Below, piece by piece: positions 9,096 to 17,718 of a DNA stretch of 64,000 nt. The translations under genes were made by a program, and so were the position numbers. This stretch comes from Leptolyngbya sp. BL0902 (GTDB lineage: Bacteria > Cyanobacteriota > Cyanobacteriia > Phormidesmidales > Phormidesmidaceae): NCBI RefSeq assembly GCF_016403105.1, contig NZ_CP046155.1, forward strand, positions 434,001 to 498,000, given 5' to 3'. The notes beneath the pieces were generated by a model. That model was not told where the DNA came from, did not search any database, and was given only the letters and a program-made list of their open reading frames with translations. Numbering within the stretch: the stretch's first letter is position 1; the number at the start of each line of letters is the position of its first letter.

Positions 9096-10151
9096 CTAGC
9101 TTTCCACCCCGGAAGATAGCCCCATCAGGGCGCAGAGTTTGTAGACAATTCTGGCCCCCACGTTGCCGTCCCACTCGCCATCGCCTATTTCTGAGACATC
9201 GAAGCCGATAATCTGCCGACCGCTGCGTACCACCTGGCGCAACAGGCAAAAGACTTCTTCCAGTTCCAGCCCGCCGGGGACGGGGGTGCCTGTGTGTGGG
9301 CAAAGTTTGGGGTCGAGGCCGTCCACATCGAAGCTGACGTAGACCTGAGGGGGCAGGTGAGCCACGATGGCCTCGCACTGGGCCAGCCAGGTCATGCCCT
9401 GGTAGCGATTTTCCTTGAGGACGGCGTCGTAGTAGGTGACGATGCGGCCAGCGGATTGCTCAATCAGGGCCACTTCGTCGTGGCAGAGATCGCGGATGCC
9501 CACCTGCACTAGGGTACCCACCTGCGGCAGGGTGAGGGCGTTGTTCATGATCGAGGCGTGGGAGTAGCGAAAGCCCTGGTAGGCCAAGCGCAGGTCGGCG
9601 TGGGCGTCGATGTGGAGGATGCCAAAGGTGGGATAGCGCTCCGCCAAGGCTTGCAGATAGCCGAAGGGAACGCTGTGGTCGCCGCCAATCACCCCCACCC
9701 GCTTGCCCTGATCCAAAGCGTGGGAGGCTTGGCCGTAGAGCCAGCCGTTCATTTGCTCGCAGGCGTGGTTGACCTGATCGAGGGTGTCCTGGAGCAGGGG
9801 GTGTTTTTCAATCGCGATGCCCTCTTCCATGGCCTGGATGACCCGGTGGGCGGCTTCCCGCATTTGGAGGTTGATCTGCTGAAGCGGTTGGGGAATGGGC
9901 GGCATGAAGATGCCCTGCCGCCACGCCTCCGGGTTGTCCCGGTCGTAGAGGTCAAGCTGGGGCGAGGCTTCGAGGATACGCTGTGGCCCTTGGGCGGTGC
10001 CTTCGTGGTAGGAGACGGTGACTTCCCAGGGCACGCCAAACACAATAATGTGGGCATCGTCGTAGGTGCAGGGCAGGCCGTAGAGGTTGCCGTTATCCAG
10101 GCCAACGCCGCTGGGGTCGAAGGTTTCTAGGGAGGTGGATGAGGTAGTCAT
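9096..10151 (-). CDS. Ureohydrolase family enzyme (agmatinase- or guanidinase-type)
   Basis: A 351-residue arginase-superfamily hydrolase that releases urea from a guanidino compound. All binuclear metal ligands are present: H159 (GGDHS), D182, H184 and D186 (IDAHAD), D275 and D277 (SFDVDGLD). Cyanobacterial members are often labelled agmatinase (speB), but at least one (Synechocystis Sll1077) has been shown to be a nickel-dependent guanidine hydrolase, so the substrate is left open. A guanidinase might be expected to have a guanidine riboswitch upstream. Here only 39 bp separate it from the preceding DUF938 gene on the same strand, so there is no room for one. It is probably in an operon with DUF938 and YciI. 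Confidence 0.88.
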   Translation of the reverse strand: MTTSSTSLETFDPSGVGLDNGNLYGLPCTYDDAHIIVFGVPWEVTVSYHEGTAQGPQRILEASPQLDLYDRDNPEAWRQGIFMPPIPQPLQQINLQMREAAHRVIQAMEEGIAIEKHPLLQDTLDQVNHACEQMNGWLYGQASHALDQGKRVGVIGGDHSVPFGYLQALAERYPTFGILHIDAHADLRLAYQGFRYSHASIMNNALTLPQVGTLVQVGIRDLCHDEVALIEQSAGRIVTYYDAVLKENRYQGMTWLAQCEAIVAHLPPQVYVSFDVDGLDPKLCPHTGTPVPGGLELEEVFCLLRQVVRSGRQIIGFDVSEIGDGEWDGNVGARIVYKLCALMGLSSGVES

Positions 10152-10190
10152 GGCGATGATTCGACGTCCTGGTTCTACGGGATGGGGCGG

Positions 10191-10901
10191 CTAAGCCTGA
10201 AACACCACTGAGAGGTTGTTGGCGGGCATGGCCACGGTTTCGAGGCAGCGCAGGCCCACGGCTTCGGCCTCGGCGATGACCGTTTCTAGATCGCGTACGC
10301 CCCAGGCCGGGTTTTGGGCCTGGAGGCTGTCGTCAAAGGCGGCGTTGCTGGGGGCGGTGTGTTGTCCCCCCTGTTTGAAGGGGCCATAGAGATAGAGAAC
10401 GCCGCCCTTGGGCAACAGCCGTCCGGCCCCAGCCATCAGCCCCAAGCAGGCTTCCCAGGGGGCGATGTGGATCATGTTGATGTTGACGATGGCGGTGATG
10501 GGGTGCTGGGCCAAATCCACCCCTAGGGCCACGGTAGGATTTTCGGTGGGATGCTCGGTGAGATCCTCGGTGGGATGCTCGGTCATAGCCTCAATGGGCC
10601 AGGGGGCGGTGCTGGCGTCTAGGGCCAGGGGTGGGTGCAGGTTTGCGGTGGGGTGAGCGGATCGCCACGCCAGAATGCTTTGGCGAGAGAGAGGATCTGG
10701 ATCGGAGGGAAGCCACTGCCGAGGGGCCAACCGAGGGGCTAGAAAAATGGCGTGCTCTCCGGTGCCGCTGGAAATTTCCAGCACCGTGCCCGTGGGGGGC
10801 AACACCCGTTCTAGGACGGCCAAAATGGGCTCGCGGTTGCGCTGGGTGGCGGGGGCATGGCGGCGGGCATCGGCCTCATCCAGGGGAGTGGCGTAGGGCA
10901 T
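10191..10901 (-). CDS. DUF938 class I SAM-dependent methyltransferase
   Basis: A 236-residue protein. The RHAPATQRNREPILAVL start, the SAM-binding motif LEISSGTGEHA, NINMIHIAPWEA and LYLYGPFKQGGQHT are hallmarks of DUF938. The substrate of the family is unknown. Residues around 105-122 hold an extra EHPTEDLTEHPTENPT repeat encoded by 12-bp units, which looks like a lineage-specific surface loop. It lies 5 bp after the YciI-like gene and 39 bp before the ureohydrolase gene on the same strand, so the three are probably co-transcribed. Confidence 0.87.
   Translation of the reverse strand: MPYATPLDEADARRHAPATQRNREPILAVLERVLPPTGTVLEISSGTGEHAIFLAPRLAPRQWLPSDPDPLSRQSILAWRSAHPTANLHPPLALDASTAPWPIEAMTEHPTEDLTEHPTENPTVALGVDLAQHPITAIVNINMIHIAPWEACLGLMAGAGRLLPKGGVLYLYGPFKQGGQHTAPSNAAFDDSLQAQNPAWGVRDLETVIAEAEAVGLRCLETVAMPANNLSVVFQA
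10535..10590. repeat. 12-bp tandem repeat within the DUF938 gene
   Basis: Units tcggtgggatgc, tcggtgagatcc, tcggtgggatgc and tcggtcatagcc follow each other in frame. They encode the HPTE/EDLT repeat on the minus strand. The copies are imperfect. Confidence 0.7.
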
Positions 10902-10906
10902 GGCGG

Positions 10907-11176
10907 CTAAAATACCTGGTTCCAGGGGTGAATTTCGTAGTCTGTCCAGATGCCATTTTGCCAGTATGGATCGGCTTCGATCAGTTGGCGCACGGTGGCT
11001 TCGTCGTCGGCTTCGTAGATGCCAAACACCTTGCGGTTATCGGTGGTTGGCCCCAGAGCCACCAGAATACCCCGATCCTTTTGGGCCTGAAGCCCCTGTA
11101 GATGGGCCTCGCGGTAGGGGGTGCGCTTTTCTAGGGCGTTTTCGCAATAGCTGCCCCAGAGGACGTACTTGGCCAT
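10907..11176 (-). CDS. YciI-like family protein
   Basis: An 89-residue single-domain protein of the YciI/ferredoxin-like fold (AKYVLWGSYCENALEKRTPY, then HLQGLQAQKDRGILVALGP, and IEADPYWQNGIW). In the family a conserved His-Asp pair is thought to be catalytic; here H25 (REAHL) and D69 (EADPY) occupy these places. No reaction is established. It is the first gene of the three-gene run with DUF938 and the ureohydrolase, and its upstream region is shared divergently with pcxA. Confidence 0.85.
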   Translation of the reverse strand: MAKYVLWGSYCENALEKRTPYREAHLQGLQAQKDRGILVALGPTTDNRKVFGIYEADDEATVRQLIEADPYWQNGIWTDYEIHPWNQVF

Positions 11177-11357
11177 GGGTTGATGTCTCCACAGAACAGG
11201 CCGATCCTACCAGGCTAAGGGGTTCCCCGGAACCCAGGGGGCCACATGGAAATAGACACTGCCGGGGTAGAGAGAGAGTTGTATTATCCTGTCATTTAGA
11301 GATCGACCCCAAGCCTCGATTCCAAGTTTCCTCCTGTTCCTATCGCCGTGCCCGCTG

Positions 11358-12698
11358 ATGCAGACCCCAGGCTTTTTTCGCAATGCCCAGCAGTGGTTTT
11401 TTCGTACCCCAGAACGAGCCCTGAATCAAGCCTACGAAGCGGCGCAGATGATCGAGGCGATTGAGCGGGAATACTTTGGCGGCAACCCCATCTCTGCCCG
11501 CTACGGCAACTATGGCGACAGCGCCATGGACTATTTTCAGGCCGAGTTAAAAAAGTATCTCAACTTAATTAAGGTGCGAATGGCGGAGTTTCGCACCAGC
11601 CGCACGGTGATCCGGGCATCCGACCCGCGTGTGATGGAGGTGGATATATCGCCCTCCGAGGCCGACGAAATGGCCGTGAATGTGGTGGATCGGCAGGCCG
11701 TATTGTTTCGCAAGCTGCGACTGATTGATGCAGTGCTGGCCCGCTATGCCAGCCTAGACGATTCCCCCGCACGGGTGATTACCCTCACGGAGGGAGCCAA
11801 CGGGAGCCTTGCTGCTGCCCAGTCTACCCAAGTGCTGCGGGCCAAGGCAGAACAGTCTCAGGATCAAGCCAACGCCTCTAAGGACAACCGAGAAGGGCTT
11901 TCCGAGCGAGTGAACGTGCTGCCCCGATCCATTCTGCGGACGGTGGATCGAATTCGGCAGGATCTAGACCCCAACGCCGAAGAGGAGGTGATGAGGGAGT
12001 TTCGCACCTCCAAGGGGCGCACCACCGCCGCCATTCGCTTTTTGCTGCTGCTAATTATTGTGCCCCTGCTGACCCACCAATTCACCAAAACTTTCCTGGT
12101 GGGGTCAGTGGTCGATCACTTTCGCCAAGGCCGCCAAGCAGACGTTTTTCTCAATATTGAAATGGAGGAAGAAGCCCTCCACGAGCTGCAACGCTTTGAA
12201 GAACGGCTGCGGTTTGAGGTACTCATTGGCAAGGCTCCTCCCCTTTCGGAGTTGAATATTGAGCGCCAGGTACGAGAAAAAGCCACAGAAATTGAAGAAG
12301 AATACCGCCAAACCAGTGCCAATGCCATCAAAAATATCTTTGCCGACCTAGCAGCGGTTGCGGCTTTTATGCTGCTATTGATCACCCGCAAACAGGATGT
12401 CGCTAATCTGAAAGCCTTCATGGATGAAATGATCTACGGCCTCAGCGATAGCGCCAAAGCCTTCATCATCATCCTGTTTACGGATATCTTCGTCGGATTT
12501 CACTCCCCCCACGGCTGGGAAGTGTTGCTAGAAGGGTTTTCTCGACACTTTGGCTTTCCGGCCAATCGAGAGTTTATCTTCCTGTTTATCGCCACTTTCC
12601 CGGTGGTGCTCAATACGGTCTTCAAATACTGGATTTTCCGCTACCTCAACCGCATTTCTCCCTCAGCGGTAGCCACCTACAAGAACATGAACGAATAG
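11358..12698 (+). CDS. pcxA: Proton extrusion protein PcxA (CemA family)
   Basis: A 446-residue homologue of the chloroplast envelope protein CemA. It is needed in cyanobacteria for light-dependent Na+-stimulated proton release and affects CO2 uptake. The N-terminal 220 residues are soluble, with RTPERALNQAYEAAQMIEAI near the start. The C-terminal CemA part begins at AIRFLLLLIIVPLL (about residue 225) and has four hydrophobic segments; QFTKTFLVG and FADLAAVAAFMLLL are recognisable. It belongs in the cytoplasmic membrane. It is divergent from the YciI gene, and the HpxO gene follows after 150 bp. Confidence 0.95.
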   Translation: MQTPGFFRNAQQWFFRTPERALNQAYEAAQMIEAIEREYFGGNPISARYGNYGDSAMDYFQAELKKYLNLIKVRMAEFRTSRTVIRASDPRVMEVDISPSEADEMAVNVVDRQAVLFRKLRLIDAVLARYASLDDSPARVITLTEGANGSLAAAQSTQVLRAKAEQSQDQANASKDNREGLSERVNVLPRSILRTVDRIRQDLDPNAEEEVMREFRTSKGRTTAAIRFLLLLIIVPLLTHQFTKTFLVGSVVDHFRQGRQADVFLNIEMEEEALHELQRFEERLRFEVLIGKAPPLSELNIERQVREKATEIEEEYRQTSANAIKNIFADLAAVAAFMLLLITRKQDVANLKAFMDEMIYGLSDSAKAFIIILFTDIFVGFHSPHGWEVLLEGFSRHFGFPANREFIFLFIATFPVVLNTVFKYWIFRYLNRISPSAVATYKNMNE

Positions 12699-12848
12699 AC
12701 TGAACCTGACCCCAATCACGGGCGTTCTGGGGCGGCAGAAATCCTGGCAATCAGGTCTTATCCTTGAATGTATACAATGAGTTGGGCGGGCCAAAGCAGC
12801 ACCAGGGTATCCCTCGACTAGGACGTATCGCGGTTAGGAGAATCTCAG

Positions 12849-14012
12849 ATGTACAAGTTGAAAGTGGTGATTGTGGGAGCCGGAATCGGCGGATTAACCA
12901 CGGGGATCGCCATGAAGCAGGCGGGCTACCAGGTTGAGGTCTACGACCGGGTGACGGAACTGCGTCCGGCGGGGGCAGGCATTTCCCTCTGGTCAAACGG
13001 GGTGAAGGTGCTGAATCGCCTGGGGCTAGGGGAAAGGCTGGCGGCCATCGGCGGCGAGATGAACGCCATGGAATATCGCAGCCACACCGACGAACAACTG
13101 AGCTACGTCGATCTCCATCCCCTATTTGAGCAGGTGGGACAGCGGCCCTACCCCGTAGCCAGGGCCGATCTGCAAGCCATGCTGCTGGAGAAATTTGGCC
13201 CCGAAAATGTCCATCTGGGGATGCCCTGCGTGGCGGTGGAGCAGGATGACCAGTCCGCCACCGCCATTTTTGAAAACGGCCACCGCGCCACCGGAGATCT
13301 GGTGATTGGGGCCGATGGCGTCCATTCTGCTGTGCGGGCCTACGTGCTGGGGCGGTCGGTGTCCCGTCGCTATGCCCGCTACGTCAACTGGAACGGTCTC
13401 GTCCCTGCCGAAGCCGCCCTCTGCGCCCAGGATCGTTGGGTGATCTACGTGGGCGAAAGCAAGCGGGCTTCCATGATGCCCGTGGGCGGCGACCGCTTCT
13501 ATTTCTTCTTTGGCGCACCCATGGTGGAGGGCACCCAGGTAGACCCGGCTCACCGCCGCGATGAACTGGCGGACATCTTCAAAGGGTGGCCCACCGCCGT
13601 GCAGCATCTGATTGAGGCCATTGACCCCCACAGCACCAATCGCCTCGAAATTGGCGACATTGACCCCCTAGAACGTCTAGTGCGCGGGCGCATTGCCCTG
13701 CTGGGAGATTCGGCCCACGCCACCACGCCCACCCTCGGCCAGGGCGGTTGCCAAGCTATCGAAGGAGCCGAGGTGCTCACCCGCTACCTACTCACCACCA
13801 ACATCAGCGTGTCCGATGCCCTCAACCGCTACGAAAAAGCCCGCAAAGACCGCACCGCCGAACTGGTGCTGAAGGCCCGCAAACGCAGCAGCGTCATCTA
13901 TGGTCACGAGCCTTCTGCTACCCAGCAGTGGTACCGCGACCTCAAGCAAGAGCCCCCCGAATCGGTGATCAACGCTTTGGCTAAGGTCATCCTCACCGGG
14001 CCGTTGGGCTAG
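12849..14012 (+). CDS. hpxO: FAD-dependent urate hydroxylase-like monooxygenase (HpxO type)
   Basis: A 387-residue class A flavin monooxygenase with the FAD dinucleotide motif VGAGIGGL at 10-17, the GADGVHS (154-160) element and GDSAHATTPTLGQGGC near 285-300. From memory it matches Klebsiella HpxO closely along its whole length, including PAGAGISLWSNGVK, YARYVNWNGLV and the ending VILTGPLG. The residues that correspond to HpxO R204 and Y216, which contact urate, are R206 (SKRASMMP) and Y218 (RFYFFF). It would convert urate to 5-hydroxyisourate using NADH and O2. No allantoin-pathway genes sit next to it. The product is inferred from family resemblance, not proven. Confidence 0.85.
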   Translation: MYKLKVVIVGAGIGGLTTGIAMKQAGYQVEVYDRVTELRPAGAGISLWSNGVKVLNRLGLGERLAAIGGEMNAMEYRSHTDEQLSYVDLHPLFEQVGQRPYPVARADLQAMLLEKFGPENVHLGMPCVAVEQDDQSATAIFENGHRATGDLVIGADGVHSAVRAYVLGRSVSRRYARYVNWNGLVPAEAALCAQDRWVIYVGESKRASMMPVGGDRFYFFFGAPMVEGTQVDPAHRRDELADIFKGWPTAVQHLIEAIDPHSTNRLEIGDIDPLERLVRGRIALLGDSAHATTPTLGQGGCQAIEGAEVLTRYLLTTNISVSDALNRYEKARKDRTAELVLKARKRSSVIYGHEPSATQQWYRDLKQEPPESVINALAKVILTGPLG

Positions 14013-14121
14013 GGGCATCCGGTTGGGTTGGGGGCTAGAGTTCTTGCTCAAACCGCTGGGGTGAGTCTCGTTCGCCAAGACCCAGACTCACCCGTCTGGC
14101 CAGATAGTGGGCAGGCAATCC

Positions 14122-14625
14122 CTAGGGAAAGATGACCAAATGACGATCAAACGTCACCCCACCCCGCTCAACTCGGTCGGTGGCCGTGTGGCGGAAGCCA
14201 AACTTTTGAAACAGCCCCAGACTAAAGGCGCTGGCTTCGGCATAGAGGCGGGGGATCCTGTCTTGGCGGGCTTTTTCGAGCAGGGCGGTCAGCAGGTGTG
14301 ATCCAACTCCCTGACCGAGGCAATCGTGGCGCACGTAGAGGGCGGTGATGTGGCCATCGATAGCCAGTCCGCCAAAGCCAAGCATCAGCGGTTGGTCTGC
14401 ATTGACGACGGGTTGATCAGCAACAAACCCATCGGATTCGGCAACGTAGGTGGTGGCCTCCAGGATGAAACGGCAGAACGACGGTGTATCGGCCCCAAAA
14501 GCAGCCCAGGCTTGGGTTTGGGCAGGGCTGTAGTGCTGGGGGGCGTGGGTCAGCACCGTTTCGCGATAGAGGCTGGCGAGGGCGGGAATGTCGGCGGCAG
14601 TGGCAAGGCGAAGGGCTGGGGGCAT
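14122..14625 (-). CDS. GNAT family N-acetyltransferase
   Basis: A 167-residue GNAT enzyme. The N-terminus LRLATAADIPALASLYRE, the central strand HITALYVRHDCLGQGVGSHL with the acetyl-CoA-binding Q-x-x-G-x-G/A pattern (GQGVGSHLL), and LGLFQKFGFRHT near the C-terminus define the fold. It would transfer acetyl from acetyl-CoA to an amine that cannot be named from sequence. The segment VADQPVVNADQPLM is a short internal repeat. It stands alone on its strand and is divergent from the DUF4129 operon 80 bp away. Confidence 0.85.
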   Translation of the reverse strand: MPPALRLATAADIPALASLYRETVLTHAPQHYSPAQTQAWAAFGADTPSFCRFILEATTYVAESDGFVADQPVVNADQPLMLGFGGLAIDGHITALYVRHDCLGQGVGSHLLTALLEKARQDRIPRLYAEASAFSLGLFQKFGFRHTATDRVERGGVTFDRHLVIFP

Positions 14626-14705
14626 GGGTTGGGGCTGGTATGGGGCAGGTTTGAGGGGCTTCTGTGGCAGGCTAACCGAGGACGGCTCTTCTGGCAGGTG
14701 GCATA

Positions 14706-15323
14706 ATGGGGCCAGTTTGCGCTAGGTGTTTCGCCGCCATGCCCCCGGATTTGTCCCACTGTACCCACTCTTTCTCTTGGCAAATTCGCCAAACCGTTCA
14801 GCGCACGGGGGAATGGTTTGACTATCAATTTTCGCGCATTAATATCGATGGCCCAGGAATCCAAAGTTGGGATTGGCTGGAACCCTTGGCGCGAGGGCTG
14901 TTTTGGCTGATGGTGGCGGGGCTGGCGCTGTGGCTGGCGTGGTTGCTGTATCAAGGGGGGATGGCCTACCTGAATCGTCCCAAAATTCCGGGCGCGATGA
15001 CAACCCAGGCGATTCGCGAAGAAGCCCTGAAGCAGGCGGCCTACTGGTGGAAAGAGGCGCAGAGATTGGCCCAGGCGGGGGATTATGCGGCGGCTTGTAA
15101 GGCGCTTTATATGGCGGGTTTGGCCAGACTCAACGATACCGAAACCGTGCCCTATCGCTCCAGCCGCACCGATGGGGAATACCTGGCCTGCCTGGAACCC
15201 CCGAACCGCCCCTATGAACTGCTGATTCGCACCCACGAACGCCTTACCTTTGGCGATGGCCAAGCCACGGAGGAAACCTATCAGCGCTGCCGTCGCGCCT
15301 ACCAGGAGATTGCCCAATCGTGA
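14706..15323 (+). CDS. DUF4129 domain protein, first gene of a MoxR operon
   Basis: A 205-residue protein with one transmembrane segment (about 62-85, GLFWLMVAGLALWLAWLLYQ). A C-terminal cytoplasmic DUF4129 domain contains WWKEAQRLAQAGDYAAACKALY and RSSRTDGEYLACL. Such proteins are nearly always found with DUF4350, MoxR and DUF58 genes, as here, but no reaction is known. The ATG at 14706 follows AGGTGG; the methionine at 14739 is an alternative start. Its stop overlaps the next gene's GTG start (GTGA), which indicates translational coupling. Confidence 0.83.
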   Translation: MGPVCARCFAAMPPDLSHCTHSFSWQIRQTVQRTGEWFDYQFSRINIDGPGIQSWDWLEPLARGLFWLMVAGLALWLAWLLYQGGMAYLNRPKIPGAMTTQAIREEALKQAAYWWKEAQRLAQAGDYAAACKALYMAGLARLNDTETVPYRSSRTDGEYLACLEPPNRPYELLIRTHERLTFGDGQATEETYQRCRRAYQEIAQS

Positions 15324-16771
15324 ATACGGCCCTGACCTGGAATCGGCGCACGGTAATCCTGGGGGCGGTGGCCCTAGTTTTGCTGCTGGGGCTGCTGCTG
15401 CTAGGGGCTCCAGCCAGCAGTCGGCTAGATAGCGGCTCCACCTGGCACCGAGGGCCTTCGGGCTATAGCGCTTGGTATGAATCCCTGGAGCAGCAGGACG
15501 TAACGGTACAACGGTGGCAGCGTCCGGTGGAAGATTTGTTGGAGCAAGTGGGCAGAGCGGAAAAGAAACCCCAGCCCAAGCCGATTCCACCCGGATCAGA
15601 GGGCACAACCACCACGCTAAATCTGGATCACCCCTCCTTTCCCAATTCCTTTGCAAATTTATACCCATTCCGGCCCCCCTTGCCCTTAGGGAGAGGGGCT
15701 GGGGATGAGGGCCAATCCGGGGCCAATAGTGAGCCAAACGTCCTCAATACTGGGACTTTCCCTCACCCTAAATCCCTCTCCCAAAATTGGGAGAGGGACT
15801 TTGAAGAAAGCCAGTTCCGGCCCCCCTCTCCCCGTGGGAGAGGGGCTGGGGGTGAGGGCCAAGACCCCAACGGCCCAGAAACCCTCGTCGCCATCCTCCC
15901 CGGCTTTATCGATCAACAAAATTTGTACAGCCTCATCCCCTGGATGCCAGACTGGCTGGAGGCGGGCCATCGGCTGGTGGTGCTAGGCTGGAAAACTCCG
16001 ACGACGGCAGCGCCCTTTTCCCAAGTGCTAAGCAGCGATCAGGGAACTGTGCAGATTGACACCCGTCGCCGTTACCAGGGGAGTGATAGCCCAACGGCGT
16101 TTCTCAAAGATGAGTATGGATCCGTAGCTTGGGAGCAGGAGTATGGGAGTTTGGGGCGGTTTATTGCGGTGACAACGCCGCACCTGGGGGCCAATGCCTA
16201 CCTGAATCAGCCGGGAAACCTGGCGTTTCTGACGGAGTTGGTGACTCGCGAGGGCGGGCGGGTGTGGATTGACGAGTACCTGCACGGCTATCGCGATGCC
16301 GATGCGGTGGCCGCTGAGGTGGGGGGTGACAGTTGGCTAGCCTACCTGGGGCAAACTCCGTTGTTGATTTTGGGATTGCAAGCCCTAGGGGTGACGCTGC
16401 TGGCCTTGCTGGCCTTTAACCGTCGATTGGGGCCGCGCCAACCTTTAAAGACGCCCCAAATCGACAACAGCCAAGCCTACATCCAAGCCCTGGCCGGGGT
16501 GCTCTACAAGGCCAACAGCCACGATTTTGTGGTGCAAACCCTCAGTCAGGCGGAGCGCATCACTCTGCAAAAGGCGCTGGGGCTAGGGACAACTCCAGTG
16601 CCCATCGAGCAACTGCAAGCGGCCTGGGTGCAGCAGTATCGCCGCAGTTCTGGGGAATTAGCCGACATCCTGACCCCGCCCACACCCCGCACCGAAACCC
16701 AACTGCGGGACTGGCTCCAGCGGGTACAATCCCTACAGCCCCTTTCCTCCGGAGATTCTGGCAACCCATGA
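15320..16771 (+). CDS. DUF4350 domain protein with interspersed repeats inside the frame
   Basis: A 483-residue protein with an N-terminal membrane segment (VILGAVALVLLLGLLLLGAP), a DUF4350-type domain (SGYSAWYESLEQQDVTVQR, then LVAILPGFID and LVVLGWKTP, GGRVWIDEYLHGYRD) and a second membrane segment near 343-365. Its family partners are membrane-bound and probably act with the MoxR ATPase. Residues about 118-180 (PLPLGRGAGDEGQ, KSLSQNWERDFEES, RPPSPRGRGAGGEGQ) are encoded by one partial and one complete interspersed palindrome, and the frame stays open. The family proteins are shorter by about this amount (recollection). It overlaps its neighbours by 4 bp on both sides. Confidence 0.83.
   Translation: MNTALTWNRRTVILGAVALVLLLGLLLLGAPASSRLDSGSTWHRGPSGYSAWYESLEQQDVTVQRWQRPVEDLLEQVGRAEKKPQPKPIPPGSEGTTTTLNLDHPSFPNSFANLYPFRPPLPLGRGAGDEGQSGANSEPNVLNTGTFPHPKSLSQNWERDFEESQFRPPSPRGRGAGGEGQDPNGPETLVAILPGFIDQQNLYSLIPWMPDWLEAGHRLVVLGWKTPTTAAPFSQVLSSDQGTVQIDTRRRYQGSDSPTAFLKDEYGSVAWEQEYGSLGRFIAVTTPHLGANAYLNQPGNLAFLTELVTREGGRVWIDEYLHGYRDADAVAAEVGGDSWLAYLGQTPLLILGLQALGVTLLALLAFNRRLGPRQPLKTPQIDNSQAYIQALAGVLYKANSHDFVVQTLSQAERITLQKALGLGTTPVPIEQLQAAWVQQYRRSSGELADILTPPTPRTETQLRDWLQRVQSLQPLSSGDSGNP
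15671..15713. repeat. Partial interspersed palindrome inside the DUF4350 gene
   Basis: The right half of the element (CGGCCCCCCTTGCCC, then GGGAGAGGGGCTGGGGATGAGGGCC split over the loop) is translated in frame as PPLPLGRGAGDEG. A full copy lies about 50 bp downstream. Confidence 0.8.
15760..15860. repeat. Full interspersed palindrome inside the DUF4350 gene
   Basis: 101 bp with both hairpin halves and matching outer ends CCCTCACC and GGTGAGGG, nearly identical to the intergenic copy at 5484-5580. It is read in frame by the DUF4350 gene as PHPKSLSQNWERDFEES followed by RPPSPRGRGAGGEG. Confidence 0.9.
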
Positions 16772-17718
16772 GCGACCTTCAGGCGGCGATCAATCGCATT
16801 GGCAAAACCCTTGGCAGCGTGGTGGTGGGGCAGGAGACCCTGGTGCAGCAGCTTTTGGTGGCGTTGCTGGCGGGGGGACATGTGATTTTGGAGGGGGTGC
16901 CGGGGACGGGGAAAACCCTGCTGGTGCGGGTGTTGTCGCGGCTGATTCAGTCGGATTTTGCCCGGATTCAGCTCACGCCGGACATTCTGCCCTCGGACAT
17001 TTCCGGCACCAACGTGTTTGACCTCACCAACCGCACCTTCACCCTCAAGCGTGGCCCGGTGTTTACCCAGGTGCTGCTGGCGGACGAAATCAACCGCACT
17101 CCGCCCAAAACCCAGTCTGCCCTGCTGGAGGCGATGGAGGAGCAGCAAGTGACCCTGGACGGCACCAGTCACCCCCTGCCCGACCTGTTTTGGGTGGTGG
17201 CCACCCAGAACCCCCTGGAGTTTGAGGGCACCTATCCCCTACCGGAGGCCCAACTCGACCGCTTTCTCTTTAAGCTGGTGGTGGATTATCCCGCCCCCGC
17301 CGCCGAAAAGCAGATGCTCCTCAATGCCCAGGCCGGATTTGAGGCGAAACGGCTGGACATTAGCCAGCTCAAGCCCATCGTCAGCGCTAATCACATTCTG
17401 GCGGCGCGAAAGGAAGCCAAGGCCGTCCCCGTCCAGGAGTCGATTTTGGATTACCTGCTGGCCCTGGCCCACAAAACCCGCCAGCACCCCGACCTAGAAC
17501 TGGGCACCTCCCCCCGATCCACGGTGCAGTGGTTGGCGGCCAGCAAGGCCCACGCCTGGATCAACGGCCAAGAGTACGTTACCCCCGACAACGTCAAAGC
17601 CGTCGCCCCCGCCCTGTTGCGCCATCGCCTGGTGCTGGGGGCCGAAGCCCAACTGGATGGCCTGACCACGGATCGCGTCATCCAAAGCGTGCTGGATGCC
17701 GTGGCGGTGCCCCGCTGA
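16768..17718 (+). CDS. MoxR family AAA+ ATPase
   Basis: A 316-residue AAA+ ATPase of the MoxR branch, thought to be a chaperone that activates or assembles vWA-domain partners. Walker A GVPGTGKT is at 43-50, Walker B VLLADEIN ends at 109, and sensor 1 lies in WVVATQNPLEFEGTYPLPEAQ. The lid domain with SPRSTVQWLAASKA follows. Length and motifs are normal. The start codon overlaps the DUF4350 stop (ATGA) and its own stop overlaps the DUF58 start (TGATG), so four proteins are made from one coupled mRNA. Confidence 0.95.
   Translation: MSDLQAAINRIGKTLGSVVVGQETLVQQLLVALLAGGHVILEGVPGTGKTLLVRVLSRLIQSDFARIQLTPDILPSDISGTNVFDLTNRTFTLKRGPVFTQVLLADEINRTPPKTQSALLEAMEEQQVTLDGTSHPLPDLFWVVATQNPLEFEGTYPLPEAQLDRFLFKLVVDYPAPAAEKQMLLNAQAGFEAKRLDISQLKPIVSANHILAARKEAKAVPVQESILDYLLALAHKTRQHPDLELGTSPRSTVQWLAASKAHAWINGQEYVTPDNVKAVAPALLRHRLVLGAEAQLDGLTTDRVIQSVLDAVAVPR

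Noticed and set aside
8926-9378. A 150-codon minus-strand frame extending beyond the ureohydrolase stop
   Set aside because: Arg/Pro-rich frame-shifted reading of the ureohydrolase 3' end and the following spacer; no start signal.
10152-10190. Possible guanidine riboswitch before the ureohydrolase gene
   Set aside because: Only 39 bp separate the genes, too short for a ykkC-type riboswitch.
14550-15737. A 395-codon open frame on the minus strand
   Set aside because: It runs antisense through the DUF4129/DUF4350 genes and the acetyltransferase start, has low-complexity composition, and shows no family motif. The sense genes have clear domains and coupled starts.
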